Source of the DNA: Gemmatimonadaceae bacterium
GTDB lineage: Bacteria > Gemmatimonadota > Gemmatimonadetes > Gemmatimonadales > Gemmatimonadaceae
Assembly: GCA_014379705.1 (NCBI GenBank)
Contig: JACMLI010000207.1
Location: 1-9,102 of the forward strand
Reading direction: 5' to 3'
Length of the DNA stretch: 9,102 nucleotides
Shown here: piece after piece, positions 1 to 6,813 of the stretch
Numbering within the stretch: position 1 is the first letter of the stretch
Layout of the letters: each line of letters begins with the position of its first letter
Notes under the pieces: model-generated
What the model was told of the DNA's origin: nothing
What the model saw: the letters and a program-made list of their open reading frames with translations, nothing else
Database searches by the model: none
Made by a program: the position numbers and the translations under genes

Positions 1-68
1 GCGCAGCCGGCGACACGCTCACTGGCGAGCGGGTCGATAGCGCAGCCGGCGACACGCTCACTGGCGAG
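1..68. repeat. 39-bp direct repeat, 1.7 copies, at the left edge
   Basis: Bases 1-29 recur without a mismatch at 40-68, so the period is 39 bp. The second copy diverges after 68. The period is a multiple of three and keeps the frame, so in frame 3 it encodes a 13-residue repeat (GDTLTGERVDSAA, then GDTLTGE). Copy 1 contains a 5-bp stem, CGCTC (16-20) with GAGCG (27-31). The array may continue to the left of the window. Whether it is a protein repeat or intergenic cannot be settled from this end alone. Confidence 0.9.
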
Positions 69-158
69 GCCGTGGCGTTCGTCGGCGATGGCCGGCAGTC
101 CCCACCGCGCGCCGCCGCCCGCCTGTTGCGCGTCGGTTGTCGCTCGCGATCGCCGTAG
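3..158 (+). CDS. C-terminal end of an unidentified upstream gene (partial, 5' end outside window)
   Basis: Frame 3 is open from the window edge to a TAG at 156-158, giving 51 residues. It begins AAGDTLTGERVDS, repeats GDTLTGE, and continues with AVAFVGDG before an Arg/Pro-rich tail. Its composition (Gly, Asp, Thr, Glu, Val) looks protein-like and its third codon positions are mostly G or C. The stop lies 28 bases before the amidohydrolase start. I do not recognise a family. Frame 1 is also open here and runs into the amidohydrolase frame, so the choice of frame rests on composition only. It could instead be non-coding repeat DNA. Confidence 0.4.
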   Translation, partial: AAGDTLTGERVDSAAGDTLTGEAVAFVGDGRQSPPRAAARLLRVGCRSRSP

Positions 159-186
159 CGGCCTCACCCCTTCCGACGATGTCCAC

Positions 187-1488
187 ATGACCCACTCGTT
201 CTCCCGGCTGGCCGTAGCGCTGATGCTGACTGCCGGCGCGTTGGGCGCGCAGGGCACCGTGACGATCGTGAAGGCCGGCCGGCTCATCGACGGCAGGGGT
301 GGCACGCCGATGGAACCGGCCATGGTGCGCGTGGAGGGAGAACGCATCACTGCGGTCGGACCCAACCTTCCCGTGCCCGCGGGCGCGCAGGTCATCGACC
401 TTGGCGCGGCCACGCTGCTCCCGGGGTTGATCGACCTGCACACCCACCTCACCAATCGCATGGGCGTGCATTGGGAGGACGGGCTCGTGAAGACGACGCC
501 CGGCCACGATGCCCTATGGGGCGCTCGCAACGCACGCGTCACGCTGATGGCCGGCTTCACGACGGTGCGCGACATGGGTCCGACGTGGCCCTTCGTGGAC
601 GTGGACCTGCGCAACGCGATCAACGAAGGCGCGGTGCCGGGCCCACGGATGCTGGTGGCGGGCAACTACGTGTCGTCGACTGGGGGCGCCGGCGACGCGC
701 GGCAGTTCTCGGTGTACGTCGACGTACCCGTCGTGACGAACCTCGCGGATGGGCCGGAGGAAGTGACGAAGGCGGTGCGCACGAACCTCAAGAACGGCGC
801 CGACTTCATCAAGATCCTCGCGACGGGAGCGATCCTCTCGAAGGGCATTTCGCCCGGGGCGCAGCAGTACTCGGACGCCGAGATCCAGGCGGCGGTGACC
901 GAGGCGACGCGGTGGAGTCGCCAGGTGGCGGCGCATGCGCACGGTGCCGGCGGCATCAAGGCTGCGATTCGTGCCGGGGTGCGTACGGTCGACCACGGGT
1001 CGGCGCTCGACGACGAGGCGATCGCGCTCCTCAAGGCCGCGGCGCGCGCGACGTTCTACGTGCCGACGCTCTACACGAGCGCAGCCATTGCGAGCGATGG
1101 GGCGCAGAACAACATCCCGGCGTCGGAGCGCGAGCGGTCGCGCCAGATGGCCGACGTGAAGTCGGCCGGATTCCGGCGGGCCCTCGCGGCGGGGATTCCC
1201 ATTGGTTTCGCCACCGACGCGGCGGTGATCCCGCATGGGGACAATGCGAAGGAGTTCAGTGAGCGAGTGAAGCTTGGCGAGCCGCCCATGGCGGCGATCG
1301 TGAGCGCGACGAGCCTGAACGCCGAGATTCTGGGATGGAGTGATCGTGTCGGGACGGTGACGGTCGGCACGTTTGCCGACCTCGTCGCGGTGCCTGGCGA
1401 TCCGCTGCGCGACATCACGCAGTTCGAGCGCGTGCACTTCGTGATGAAGGGCGGGGTGGTGCAGCGCCACGACGGCGCGAGGCGTTAG
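187..1488 (+). CDS. Secreted metal-dependent amidohydrolase (Xaa-Pro dipeptidase / imidazolonepropionase-like group)
   Basis: A 433-residue hydrolase of the amidohydrolase superfamily, predicted to fold as a TIM barrel with a small N-terminal beta domain and to cleave amide or peptide bonds outside the cytoplasm. The metal-site signature is complete: HTH at H85/H87 in LIDLHTHL, a likely carboxylated Lys at K209 (FIKILATG), His around 250-252 (AAHAHG), H270 (VDHGS) and Asp344 (GFATDA). The C-terminal GTFADLVAV is typical of the family. I chose the ATG at 187, not the in-frame one at 88, because it begins directly with a signal peptide (core LAVALMLTAGALGA, likely cleavage before Gln22). The 33-residue extension is Pro/Arg/Cys-rich and resembles nothing exported. 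No Shine-Dalgarno is visible. The gene ends CGT-TAG-GC, two bases before the next start, so the two are probably co-transcribed. Family membership is secure. The substrate is not: related secreted enzymes act on dipeptides or acyl-amino acids. Confidence 0.93.
   Translation: MTHSFSRLAVALMLTAGALGAQGTVTIVKAGRLIDGRGGTPMEPAMVRVEGERITAVGPNLPVPAGAQVIDLGAATLLPGLIDLHTHLTNRMGVHWEDGLVKTTPGHDALWGARNARVTLMAGFTTVRDMGPTWPFVDVDLRNAINEGAVPGPRMLVAGNYVSSTGGAGDARQFSVYVDVPVVTNLADGPEEVTKAVRTNLKNGADFIKILATGAILSKGISPGAQQYSDAEIQAAVTEATRWSRQVAAHAHGAGGIKAAIRAGVRTVDHGSALDDEAIALLKAAARATFYVPTLYTSAAIASDGAQNNIPASERERSRQMADVKSAGFRRALAAGIPIGFATDAAVIPHGDNAKEFSERVKLGEPPMAAIVSATSLNAEILGWSDRVGTVTVGTFADLVAVPGDPLRDITQFERVHFVMKGGVVQRHDGARR
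1479..1482 (+). promoter_or_regulatory. Ribosome binding site (GAGG) for the YjdF-like gene
   Basis: GAGG lies inside the last codons of the amidohydrolase gene, 8 bases before the ATG at 1491. It is the only convincing Shine-Dalgarno in the window and supports that start. It also suggests translation of the second gene is coupled to that of the first. Confidence 0.5.
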
Positions 1489-1490
1489 GC

Positions 1491-2117
1491 ATGGCGTCCA
1501 CCGCGCGTGACCTCGCGCTGGCCGCGCTCTATGCCGGCGTCATCGTGGCCCTGGTTGCCTCCGGGATCCGTCCGTACGACCGGCTGACATGGGTGCTCGA
1601 GGTCGTCCCCGTGGTGATCGCGTTCCCGCTCATGTGGGCGACGCGACGGCGCTTTCCGCTCACCACGCTGCTCTACGTATTGATTGCGTTCCACGCCCTG
1701 ATCCTGATCGTCGGCGGCGCGTGGACGTACGCGCGGGTGCCAATCGGGTTCACCGTGCAGGAGATGTTTGGTCTCGACCGCAACCCGTACGACAAGCTCG
1801 GGCACTTCGCGCAAGGGTTCGTGCCGGCGATGATCGCCCGCGAGATCTTCCGTCGGAAGCGAGTGGTCAACGGCGGCCGATGGCTGGCCTTCGTGATCGT
1901 GTGCGTCGTGCTGGCCGTCAGCGCGACCTACGAACTGATCGAGTGGGGCGCGGCCGTCGCGTTGGGACAGGGCGCCGAGGAGTTCCTCGGCACGCAGGGG
2001 GACATGTGGGACACGCAGTCGGACATGTTCATGGCGTTGCTGGGCGCGATCGTGGCGCTCGCGATGCTCTCGCGCCTTCACGATCGCCAGCTGAAGGCGA
2101 TCGACACGGGGGCGTGA
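1491..2117 (+). CDS. yjdF: YjdF-family (DUF2238) inner-membrane protein
   Basis: A 208-residue polytopic membrane protein, close in length to E. coli YjdF (about 209). Hydrophobic segments are seen near residues 8-24, 34-50, 57-76, 106-118, 131-146 and 179-194. Family hallmarks are present in order: GAWTYARVPIG (76-86), YDKLGHFAQGFVP (100-112), YELIEW (147-152) and FLGTQGDMWDTQSDM (165-179). Conserved acidic, His and Gln residues lie at the edges of the membrane segments. The biochemical function of the family is not established, so no role is assigned beyond an integral cytoplasmic-membrane protein. It starts two bases after the amidohydrolase stop and has a GAGG ribosome binding site, so it is very likely in the same transcript. 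It ends in TGA. The family assignment is firm; the link to the amidohydrolase is positional only. Confidence 0.92.
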   Translation: MASTARDLALAALYAGVIVALVASGIRPYDRLTWVLEVVPVVIAFPLMWATRRRFPLTTLLYVLIAFHALILIVGGAWTYARVPIGFTVQEMFGLDRNPYDKLGHFAQGFVPAMIAREIFRRKRVVNGGRWLAFVIVCVVLAVSATYELIEWGAAVALGQGAEEFLGTQGDMWDTQSDMFMALLGAIVALAMLSRLHDRQLKAIDTGA

Positions 2118-2169
2118 CCGCCTTTCCGTTCCGCGCGCGGGGCCATATCCGTATTGTTCACTCGTCTCG

Positions 2170-3369
2170 ATGACGACACCCGACTTTCGCCTGATGCTGC
2201 GCCTCATCCTTCTCGCCGTCGTGCTCGCGCTTGCGGCTCCCCTGCCGGGCCAGGGGCGCACCGTCACCCATGCAGCGAGTGCGCGGCCGCGTGCGACGTG
2301 GACGCTCGAGGTGCGCCCTGCCGTCACGATCGGCGGGGACGGCGTCGAGGGCCCGACCGAGTTCTCGGACATCCTGGGCGTCATCCGCACGGCCAGCGGG
2401 CGGATCGCCGTCGCCGTGGGCGCCGAACTGCGGATCTTTGCCGCGGATGGGCGCTTCGAGCGGACGTTAGGCAGGAAGGGAGCTGGCCCCGGGGAGTTCA
2501 ACCTCGCGTGGAGCGTGACCTCGATCCAGGATACGCTCTACGCGACGGACAACACCGAACGGCTCAACGTGTTCGCCCCGGACGGCACGGTGCTGCGTTC
2601 GCTGGCCCGCCCGCAACTGCCCGGGGCCATGCGACCGCAGTGGACGGCGCACTTCAGTGATGGCAGCGCGCTGCTCGTCGCGCGGCGGATCGTCGGTGAT
2701 TCCACGGGGACGGTGGACGTGCCCCTCAAGCTCGCCCGCATGTCGGCGGACGGCAGCACGCTCACCGACCTCGTCGAGATTCCCGGCTATCGTGAATATC
2801 GACAGGCGGGACGACGGCCGGATTTCGCTCGCATGGGGGGCGTGGTGCGCGTCTTCGGCCGCGGCGACCGGTTCTGCGCCGGGCACCTGTCGGAGTGGCG
2901 CCTTCAATGCTACGACCCGGCGGCCCGCCCCATCCTGAGTGTCGTGCGCACCGTCCCGCCGCGGCGGATCACCGAAGATGACCGGCAGTTCTATCGCGAC
3001 GCGTACGTGAACGCGAACGATCGCTGCATGAAGGCGCCCGACTGCGCGCCGCGAATGCGCGAGGAGATGCGCCTGTGGCGCTTCGCCGACGTGGCGCCGC
3101 CATTCAGTCGCGCGCTCATGACTGCCGAGGGCGACGTGTGGTTGAGCGACTACGACCGGACGTACGGGAGCCTGGGAACGCGCGCCTTCGTGACGCCACG
3201 TGAGCCACTGAGGTTCAACGTCTTCGACCGCGCCGGCGCGTGGGTCGCCGGCATCACGCTGCCGGCCCGCTTCACCCCCTATGACGCCGGTCGCGACTGG
3301 GTGCTCGGCGTGGCCATCGACGACGACGAGGTGGAACGCGTCGTACTCTGGCGCTACCGGCGCTCGTGA
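2170..3369 (+). CDS. Secreted six-bladed beta-propeller (NHL-like) protein
   Basis: A 399-residue exported protein. The N-terminus has a hydrophobic stretch (about residues 8-25) followed by APLPG and Gln28, a likely signal peptidase I site. The body shows blade-like repeats: a GRIAVAVGAELRIFAADGRF unit (about 77-96), then GRKGAGPGEF (101-110), a hallmark of six-bladed propellers in Gemmatimonadota and Bacteroidetes, then DTLYATDNTERLNVFAPDG (121-139). Later blades are more divergent. Four cysteines in two pairs (C226/C237 and C276/C282) could form disulfides in the periplasm. Such propellers usually act as binding or scaffold domains, and no catalytic residues are recognised here. No Shine-Dalgarno precedes the ATG. 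A 52-base gap separates it from the YjdF-like gene, and its stop overlaps the next start. Leu99 is encoded by the rare TTA codon, inside the octamer CGTTAGGC. Confidence 0.8.
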   Translation: MTTPDFRLMLRLILLAVVLALAAPLPGQGRTVTHAASARPRATWTLEVRPAVTIGGDGVEGPTEFSDILGVIRTASGRIAVAVGAELRIFAADGRFERTLGRKGAGPGEFNLAWSVTSIQDTLYATDNTERLNVFAPDGTVLRSLARPQLPGAMRPQWTAHFSDGSALLVARRIVGDSTGTVDVPLKLARMSADGSTLTDLVEIPGYREYRQAGRRPDFARMGGVVRVFGRGDRFCAGHLSEWRLQCYDPAARPILSVVRTVPPRRITEDDRQFYRDAYVNANDRCMKAPDCAPRMREEMRLWRFADVAPPFSRALMTAEGDVWLSDYDRTYGSLGTRAFVTPREPLRFNVFDRAGAWVAGITLPARFTPYDAGRDWVLGVAIDDDEVERVVLWRYRRS

Positions 3370-3956
3370 TCACCCCACGCCGCGAGTGGAGGAAGCTCGC
3401 AATCGAGGGCGCCCTCATCGTGCTCAGTGTGCTCCTCGGCCTCGCGCTCAGCGAATGGCGCGAGGGCGTGCAGGAACAGAAGCTGGCGCACAACGCACTC
3501 GTGAACTTTCGCCGGGAGATCGCCGCGAACCTCGCGCGGTTGGAGAAGGCCCAACCCGGGCACGCGGCGATGGCACAGCGCCTCGCTGACGCGAACACGG
3601 GTCGAGGGGAGCAGACGGCGTTCGATGTGTTCGTGGCGAACATGCCCGAGGGGGGCCTCGATACGCAGCCCCTTGCCGCGGTGGCGTGGGAGACCGCTGA
3701 GGGCACGGGCGCCTTACGACTGCTGGACTACGAAACCGCCGCGCTCTTGTCGGAGACGTACACCGTGCAGTCCGCCACGCTGCTCCCAACGCTGCAGCGA
3801 TTGTCGGATCGCTTTCTCTCCCCCGGGAACTTCGACCCGGCGCAGCGCCCGCAGATGGTTCGGACACACCGCATGTTGCTGGTCGAGCTCAGTGGACAGG
3901 AGACGTACCTGATGGAGATCTATCGACGGGCGCTCGCCGCCCTGCCGGCGAAGTAG
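3366..3956 (+). CDS. Small single-pass membrane protein with a soluble helical domain, function unknown
   Basis: A 196-residue protein. It has a short basic N-terminus (ITPRREWRKL), one transmembrane segment at about 12-29 (ALIVLSVLLGLALSEW) and a charged, mostly helical remainder that may be partly coiled (35-75). The pattern 'E-x-x-x-I-V-x-x-V-L-L-x-L-x-x-x-x-W', then a helical stretch with EI-x-x-N-x-x-x-L, then W-E-T-A-x-x-T-G-A-L-x-x-L-D-x-E (108-123), is shared by many uncharacterised membrane-anchored bacterial proteins resembling DUF6090. I place it there tentatively. The start is a GTG overlapping the propeller stop (GTGA), so translation is probably coupled and the two products may work together. 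It ends TAG-GCC, 29 bases from the convergent peptidase. No function can be stated. Confidence 0.8.
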   Translation: MITPRREWRKLAIEGALIVLSVLLGLALSEWREGVQEQKLAHNALVNFRREIAANLARLEKAQPGHAAMAQRLADANTGRGEQTAFDVFVANMPEGGLDTQPLAAVAWETAEGTGALRLLDYETAALLSETYTVQSATLLPTLQRLSDRFLSPGNFDPAQRPQMVRTHRMLLVELSGQETYLMEIYRRALAALPAK

Positions 3957-3988
3957 GCCGACCGGGTGGTGAGCCGCGTGCAGGCCTA
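3954..3988. repeat. Inverted repeat joining two convergent stop codons
   Basis: TAGGCC (3954-3959) is mirrored by GGCCTA (3983-3988). The first contains the stop of the membrane-protein gene, the second the stop of the peptidase gene on the other strand. A 6-bp stem with a 23-base loop is weak as a hairpin and lacks a T-tract, so a role as bidirectional terminator is only possible. No better terminator is visible between the two genes. Confidence 0.25.
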
Positions 3989-6037
3989 ACGGCCGCAGGG
4001 AACCGCCACCGTCCGGTTCGGCGCGGCCTGCGCTGGCGTCACCGGAGTTACCTGACGAGGCCAGACGTTGTCGTTCGGGTCGCGATCCGGGAAGCGGCAC
4101 CCCGGGTCGAACGTCACCTTCTCGACCTTGCGCCCGAAGGTGAGTTCGGCGGCGAAGGTCTTCTTGCCGCTGAACCACACGTCGACCGGCCACGTGACGT
4201 CGTACGTCGTCTCATTGATCTTCACCGCGTTCGCCATTGGTCGTACGGGGGCGCCTGACGAGGCGAGTTGTACGCGCAGGACCACGGGCGACGGCATCTG
4301 CCCGTCCTGCCGCACGGTGACCACGGCCTTCGCGCCGCGCGCGGCGACGTCGGTGATCGAGGCGTCCACGCTCTCCGTCGTGAAGAGCCAGTAGTACCAG
4401 AACCAGCCGAGGTCGCGCTCGAGCGCGTTCTGCATGAAGAACATCCAGTCCCACGGCGACGGATGCTTGAACATCCAGGCCTGCCCCCACTCGCGATGCG
4501 CGCGCTGCACTGCTGTATCGCCCACGATGCCACCAAGCATGGAAAGCATCAGCGGCGTCTTGGAGTACGTGGTGAAGCCGTAGAACTGCGGCCCCGCGTA
4601 GTTCGCGTTCCACATCATCGGGGGCTCGGCCTCGTTCCCGGACGTGCGGCCGTATGACTGGCCAAGGCCGTCGAGCACGGGCGCCGTTTTCCGCGCGTCG
4701 GCGGCGGAGAGGATGTTCATGTACTGGTCGAAGCCCTCGTCCATCCAGCCGTACCACGTCTCGTTGTTGCTCACGACCATCGGCCACCACTGGTGCGCGG
4801 TCTCGTGGTCGGCAGCCCCGATGTTGGAGTTGATGACCATCGGGTACTCCATGCCGGCGCTCGGGCCATCCTGCAGCGTGAGCTGCGGGAACTGGTACGG
4901 AAACCAGAGCGCGGAGTAGAACTCGAGCGCGTGACGCGCTGTGGGGCCCGCCTGGGTGTACATGCGGTCGCGTCCGGGCAGGTACACCATGTGGATCGGG
5001 ACGACGCCCTTGCCGGGGATCGTGGCGCGCGTCGCCGTCCAGACGAACTTCCGCGCCGTTGCCCACGCGAAGTCGTTCACGTTCTCGGCGACATGGTGCC
5101 ACGTGAGTCGATCGCCCGCCGCAGTCGCGACGCCAGGACCCACTTCTTCCGGACCCACGATCGTGGTCACGTCGTCGGTGGTGAGTGCCTTCACCAGTCG
5201 CTCGCGCGCGGTGGGGGTGAGCACCTGGTCCGGGTTCTGCAACACGCCCGTGCCGCTCACGATCCATCCGGCGGGCACGTCGATGCGCACGTCGTAACGC
5301 CCGAAGTCGTTGTAGAACTCGGACGGGCCGAGGTAGAGCTCATTGTCCCAGCCACGCAGGTCATCGTAGACGGCGACGCGTGGGAACCACTGCGTGGGTT
5401 GGTACAGCGAATCGGCCCAGCGCATCGTCATGCGATGCCCGCTGCCAGGGCCACCGGGGAGCTTGTACGTCCAGTCGAGTTCGAGCGTCGCGTTGGCGCC
5501 CGGTGTCATCGCCGTTGGTAGCGCGATCCGCGCGGACGTGCTGCGCGGGTTCACCAACGTGGGTTCAGCTGGCGCGGTGTTCCCGGACCCGGGCGCGCTG
5601 GGCGCGTCGAGGATGCTCTGGCGGCCATTCACCGCCAGGCGCGTGATCACCATGCCCTCGGTGTTCTCGGCCGGCACCCATGGCGCCGCGCGCGGATGTT
5701 CGCCGCGGAAGTGATTCCCGGGCAGGCGCAGGCCGATCGCCCGGAGCGTGTCGGGGCTCTCGTTATGCAGGACGATCGTCTCGGAGCCGGTGATGACCGA
5801 CGTGGCCGTGTTCAACGAGACGCGGATGGTGTAGTCCGTGCGCAACTGCCAGTACTTCCGGCCGGGCCGCCCGGTGGAATCGCGCGTCCCGGCCGCAAAC
5901 GCGCGCCGGATCGCGTTGGTCATGGGGATGTCCCTACGCACCGCGCGCTCGGGGAGCGGCGCACGCGCCTGCCCGGCAAGCGAGCACACGGGGAGCGCGA
6001 GTGAGAGCAGCGCGGAGAAGCGAATCGCTATGGACAT
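3986..6037 (-). CDS. Secreted M1-family zinc metallopeptidase (aminopeptidase-like)
   Basis: A 683-residue exported gluzincin peptidase. The signal peptide spans 1-22 (core SALLSLALPVC), with likely cleavage after LAG before Gln23. An N-terminal beta-rich domain (about 45-270) precedes the catalytic domain. The exopeptidase loop is AGMEYP (Glu397), a variant of the classical GAMEN. The zinc site is HETAH (H411, E412, H415), with the third ligand Glu434 in MDEGFDQY 18 residues on. Tyr491 in TTYSKTPLML fits the transition-state tyrosine, although the usual Gly after YxK is Thr here. A C-terminal beta domain follows. The likely role is trimming peptides in the periplasm or outside the cell. The minus-strand frame stays open upstream to 6481, but those extra 148 residues are low-complexity and lack domains, while the ATG at 6035-6037 begins a signal peptide, so I start there. 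No Shine-Dalgarno; the leader is pyrimidine-rich. The gene stands alone, convergent with the left cluster and divergent from the MarC gene. It ends CGT-TAG-GCC. Confidence 0.93.
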   Translation of the reverse strand: MSIAIRFSALLSLALPVCSLAGQARAPLPERAVRRDIPMTNAIRRAFAAGTRDSTGRPGRKYWQLRTDYTIRVSLNTATSVITGSETIVLHNESPDTLRAIGLRLPGNHFRGEHPRAAPWVPAENTEGMVITRLAVNGRQSILDAPSAPGSGNTAPAEPTLVNPRSTSARIALPTAMTPGANATLELDWTYKLPGGPGSGHRMTMRWADSLYQPTQWFPRVAVYDDLRGWDNELYLGPSEFYNDFGRYDVRIDVPAGWIVSGTGVLQNPDQVLTPTARERLVKALTTDDVTTIVGPEEVGPGVATAAGDRLTWHHVAENVNDFAWATARKFVWTATRATIPGKGVVPIHMVYLPGRDRMYTQAGPTARHALEFYSALWFPYQFPQLTLQDGPSAGMEYPMVINSNIGAADHETAHQWWPMVVSNNETWYGWMDEGFDQYMNILSAADARKTAPVLDGLGQSYGRTSGNEAEPPMMWNANYAGPQFYGFTTYSKTPLMLSMLGGIVGDTAVQRAHREWGQAWMFKHPSPWDWMFFMQNALERDLGWFWYYWLFTTESVDASITDVAARGAKAVVTVRQDGQMPSPVVLRVQLASSGAPVRPMANAVKINETTYDVTWPVDVWFSGKKTFAAELTFGRKVEKVTFDPGCRFPDRDPNDNVWPRQVTPVTPAQAAPNRTVAVPCGR

Positions 6038-6167
6038 GTCAAACGAAAGGGGAAGGCAGGAAATATGGCCTGACGTAACCGACGGGCGCACCGAGTTCGA
6101 TTGCATCTCGTCCCAAGCCAGCTGACCTTTCCACCCGACAACCCGACCACCCGACCACCCGACCCTC
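6038..6167. promoter_or_regulatory. Divergent intergenic region between the M1 peptidase and MarC genes
   Basis: These 130 bp must hold the start signals of both flanking genes. The left half is locally AT-richer than its surroundings (around AAATATGG at 6060-6067). I cannot recognise a -35/-10 pair with confidence on either strand, and neither start has a Shine-Dalgarno. The right end is filled by the 8-bp repeat described separately. Confidence 0.45.
6133..6165. repeat. Four tandem copies of an 8-bp unit ACCCGACC; G-quadruplex motif on the minus strand
   Basis: Units are ACCCGACA followed by three ACCCGACC, ending three bases before the MarC GTG start. The minus strand reads five GGG tracts separated by loops of 2, 5, 5 and 5 bases, which meets the standard G3+N1-7 rule for a quadruplex. 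The region could influence both divergent genes: as DNA near the MarC start, or as RNA in the 5' leader of the peptidase if its transcript begins upstream of it. The repeat is directly visible; the regulatory role is inference. Confidence 0.85.
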
Positions 6168-6752
6168 GTGTCCCTCCTCTCCGCCGCCCTCACCCTGTTC
6201 CTGGTGATGGATCCGCTCGGCAACATCCCATTCTTCCTCGCGGCGTTGCAGGGGGTGCCGGCCCATCGGCACCATCGCGTGGTCGTGCGGGAACTGCTGA
6301 TCGCGTTCGGCATCATGGTCGCGTTCCTCTTCGCCGGGGGACCACTGCTGTCGCTGCTCTCGATCTCCGAGTCGGCGCTGACGCTCGCGGGGGGAATCAT
6401 CCTCTTCCTGATCGCGATCCGGATGGTCTTTCCGCCGAGTGCGGGCTCGACGCACGAGGAGATCACGGGGGAGCCGTTCATCGTGCCGCTTGCGATTCCC
6501 TACGTCGCCGGACCGTCTGTGCTGGCAACGGAGATGCTGATCATGAAGGGGGATCCGGCGCGCTGGCCCGAATGGTTGGGCGCCCTCGCGCTCGCCTGGG
6601 CGGCGACGGCGGTCATTTTACTCGCGGGAAACCGCCTGCGTTCGGTCCTCGGTCCAAGGGCGATGATCGCGATCGAGCGGCTGATGGGCATGATCCTCGT
6701 CGCCGTGTCCGTGCAGATGTTCCTGTCCGGGCTCGAGCAATACTTCCGCTGA
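6168..6752 (+). CDS. MarC-family (UPF0056) integral membrane protein
   Basis: A 194-residue inner-membrane protein of the MarC/YhgN family, whose members are usually about 200 residues. The hallmark DPLGNIP (15-21) lies in the first membrane helix, and the second-half signature PLAIPYVAGPSVLA is at 107-120. Hydrophobic helices are visible at about 4-28, 43-65, 67-88, 106-123, 128-145 and 162-181. The family is named after the E. coli marC locus, but multidrug resistance was not confirmed for MarC, so a transport function is unproven. The start is a GTG giving SLLSAALTLFLVMDPLGN, which aligns with normal family N-termini. No Shine-Dalgarno, and the start sits immediately after an 8-bp tandem repeat. 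It is followed after 61 bases by the ABC exporter on the same strand; two small GC hairpins lie between. Confidence 0.92.
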   Translation: MSLLSAALTLFLVMDPLGNIPFFLAALQGVPAHRHHRVVVRELLIAFGIMVAFLFAGGPLLSLLSISESALTLAGGIILFLIAIRMVFPPSAGSTHEEITGEPFIVPLAIPYVAGPSVLATEMLIMKGDPARWPEWLGALALAWAATAVILLAGNRLRSVLGPRAMIAIERLMGMILVAVSVQMFLSGLEQYFR

Positions 6753-6759
6753 ACGCTCG

Positions 6760-6781
6760 CCTCCCTCGAACGGATGGGAGG
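6760..6781 (+). terminator. Possible hairpin terminator between MarC and the ABC exporter
   Basis: CCTCCC (6760-6765) pairs with GGGAGG (6776-6781) across a 10-base loop, starting 8 bases after the MarC stop. A smaller CCGG stem with a CACGA loop follows at about 6787-6799. There is no T-tract, so this may only slow transcription or protect the 3' end, and read-through into the ABC gene is plausible. Confidence 0.3.
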
Positions 6782-6813
6782 TAAGTCCGGCACGACCGGC
6801 GTAGCTTTCCCGC

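Noticed and set aside
88..186. Longer amidohydrolase starting at the in-frame ATG at 88
   Set aside because: The extra residues are Pro/Arg/Cys-rich and would bury the signal peptide that starts at 187.
714..727. Perfect 14-bp palindrome GTACGTCGACGTAC
   Set aside because: It lies within the amidohydrolase coding sequence, and about one such palindrome is expected by chance in a window this size.
471..1470. Long open frames on other frames and strands across the amidohydrolase, propeller and ABC genes
   Set aside because: They are high-GC shadow frames: Arg/His-rich, without domains, and overlapping genes with complete motifs.
2118..2169. Promoter for the propeller gene in the 52-bp gap
   Set aside because: No recognisable -35/-10 pair was found; CATATCC at 2144-2150 alone is not enough.
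1484..3990. GTTAGGC and GCCTAAC words resemble integron attC core sites
   Set aside because: The complementary cores are not paired within the 60-150 bp needed for an attC site. Two lie inside conserved genes, and there is no integrase or cassette layout.
5980..6037. Lipoprotein signal in the M1 peptidase (LPVC)
   Set aside because: Val before the Cys does not fit the lipobox, and a normal signal peptidase I site follows.
6038..6481. 148-residue N-terminal extension of the M1 peptidase
   Set aside because: It would place the signal peptide in mid-protein, overlaps the MarC gene in antisense and has no domain-like composition.
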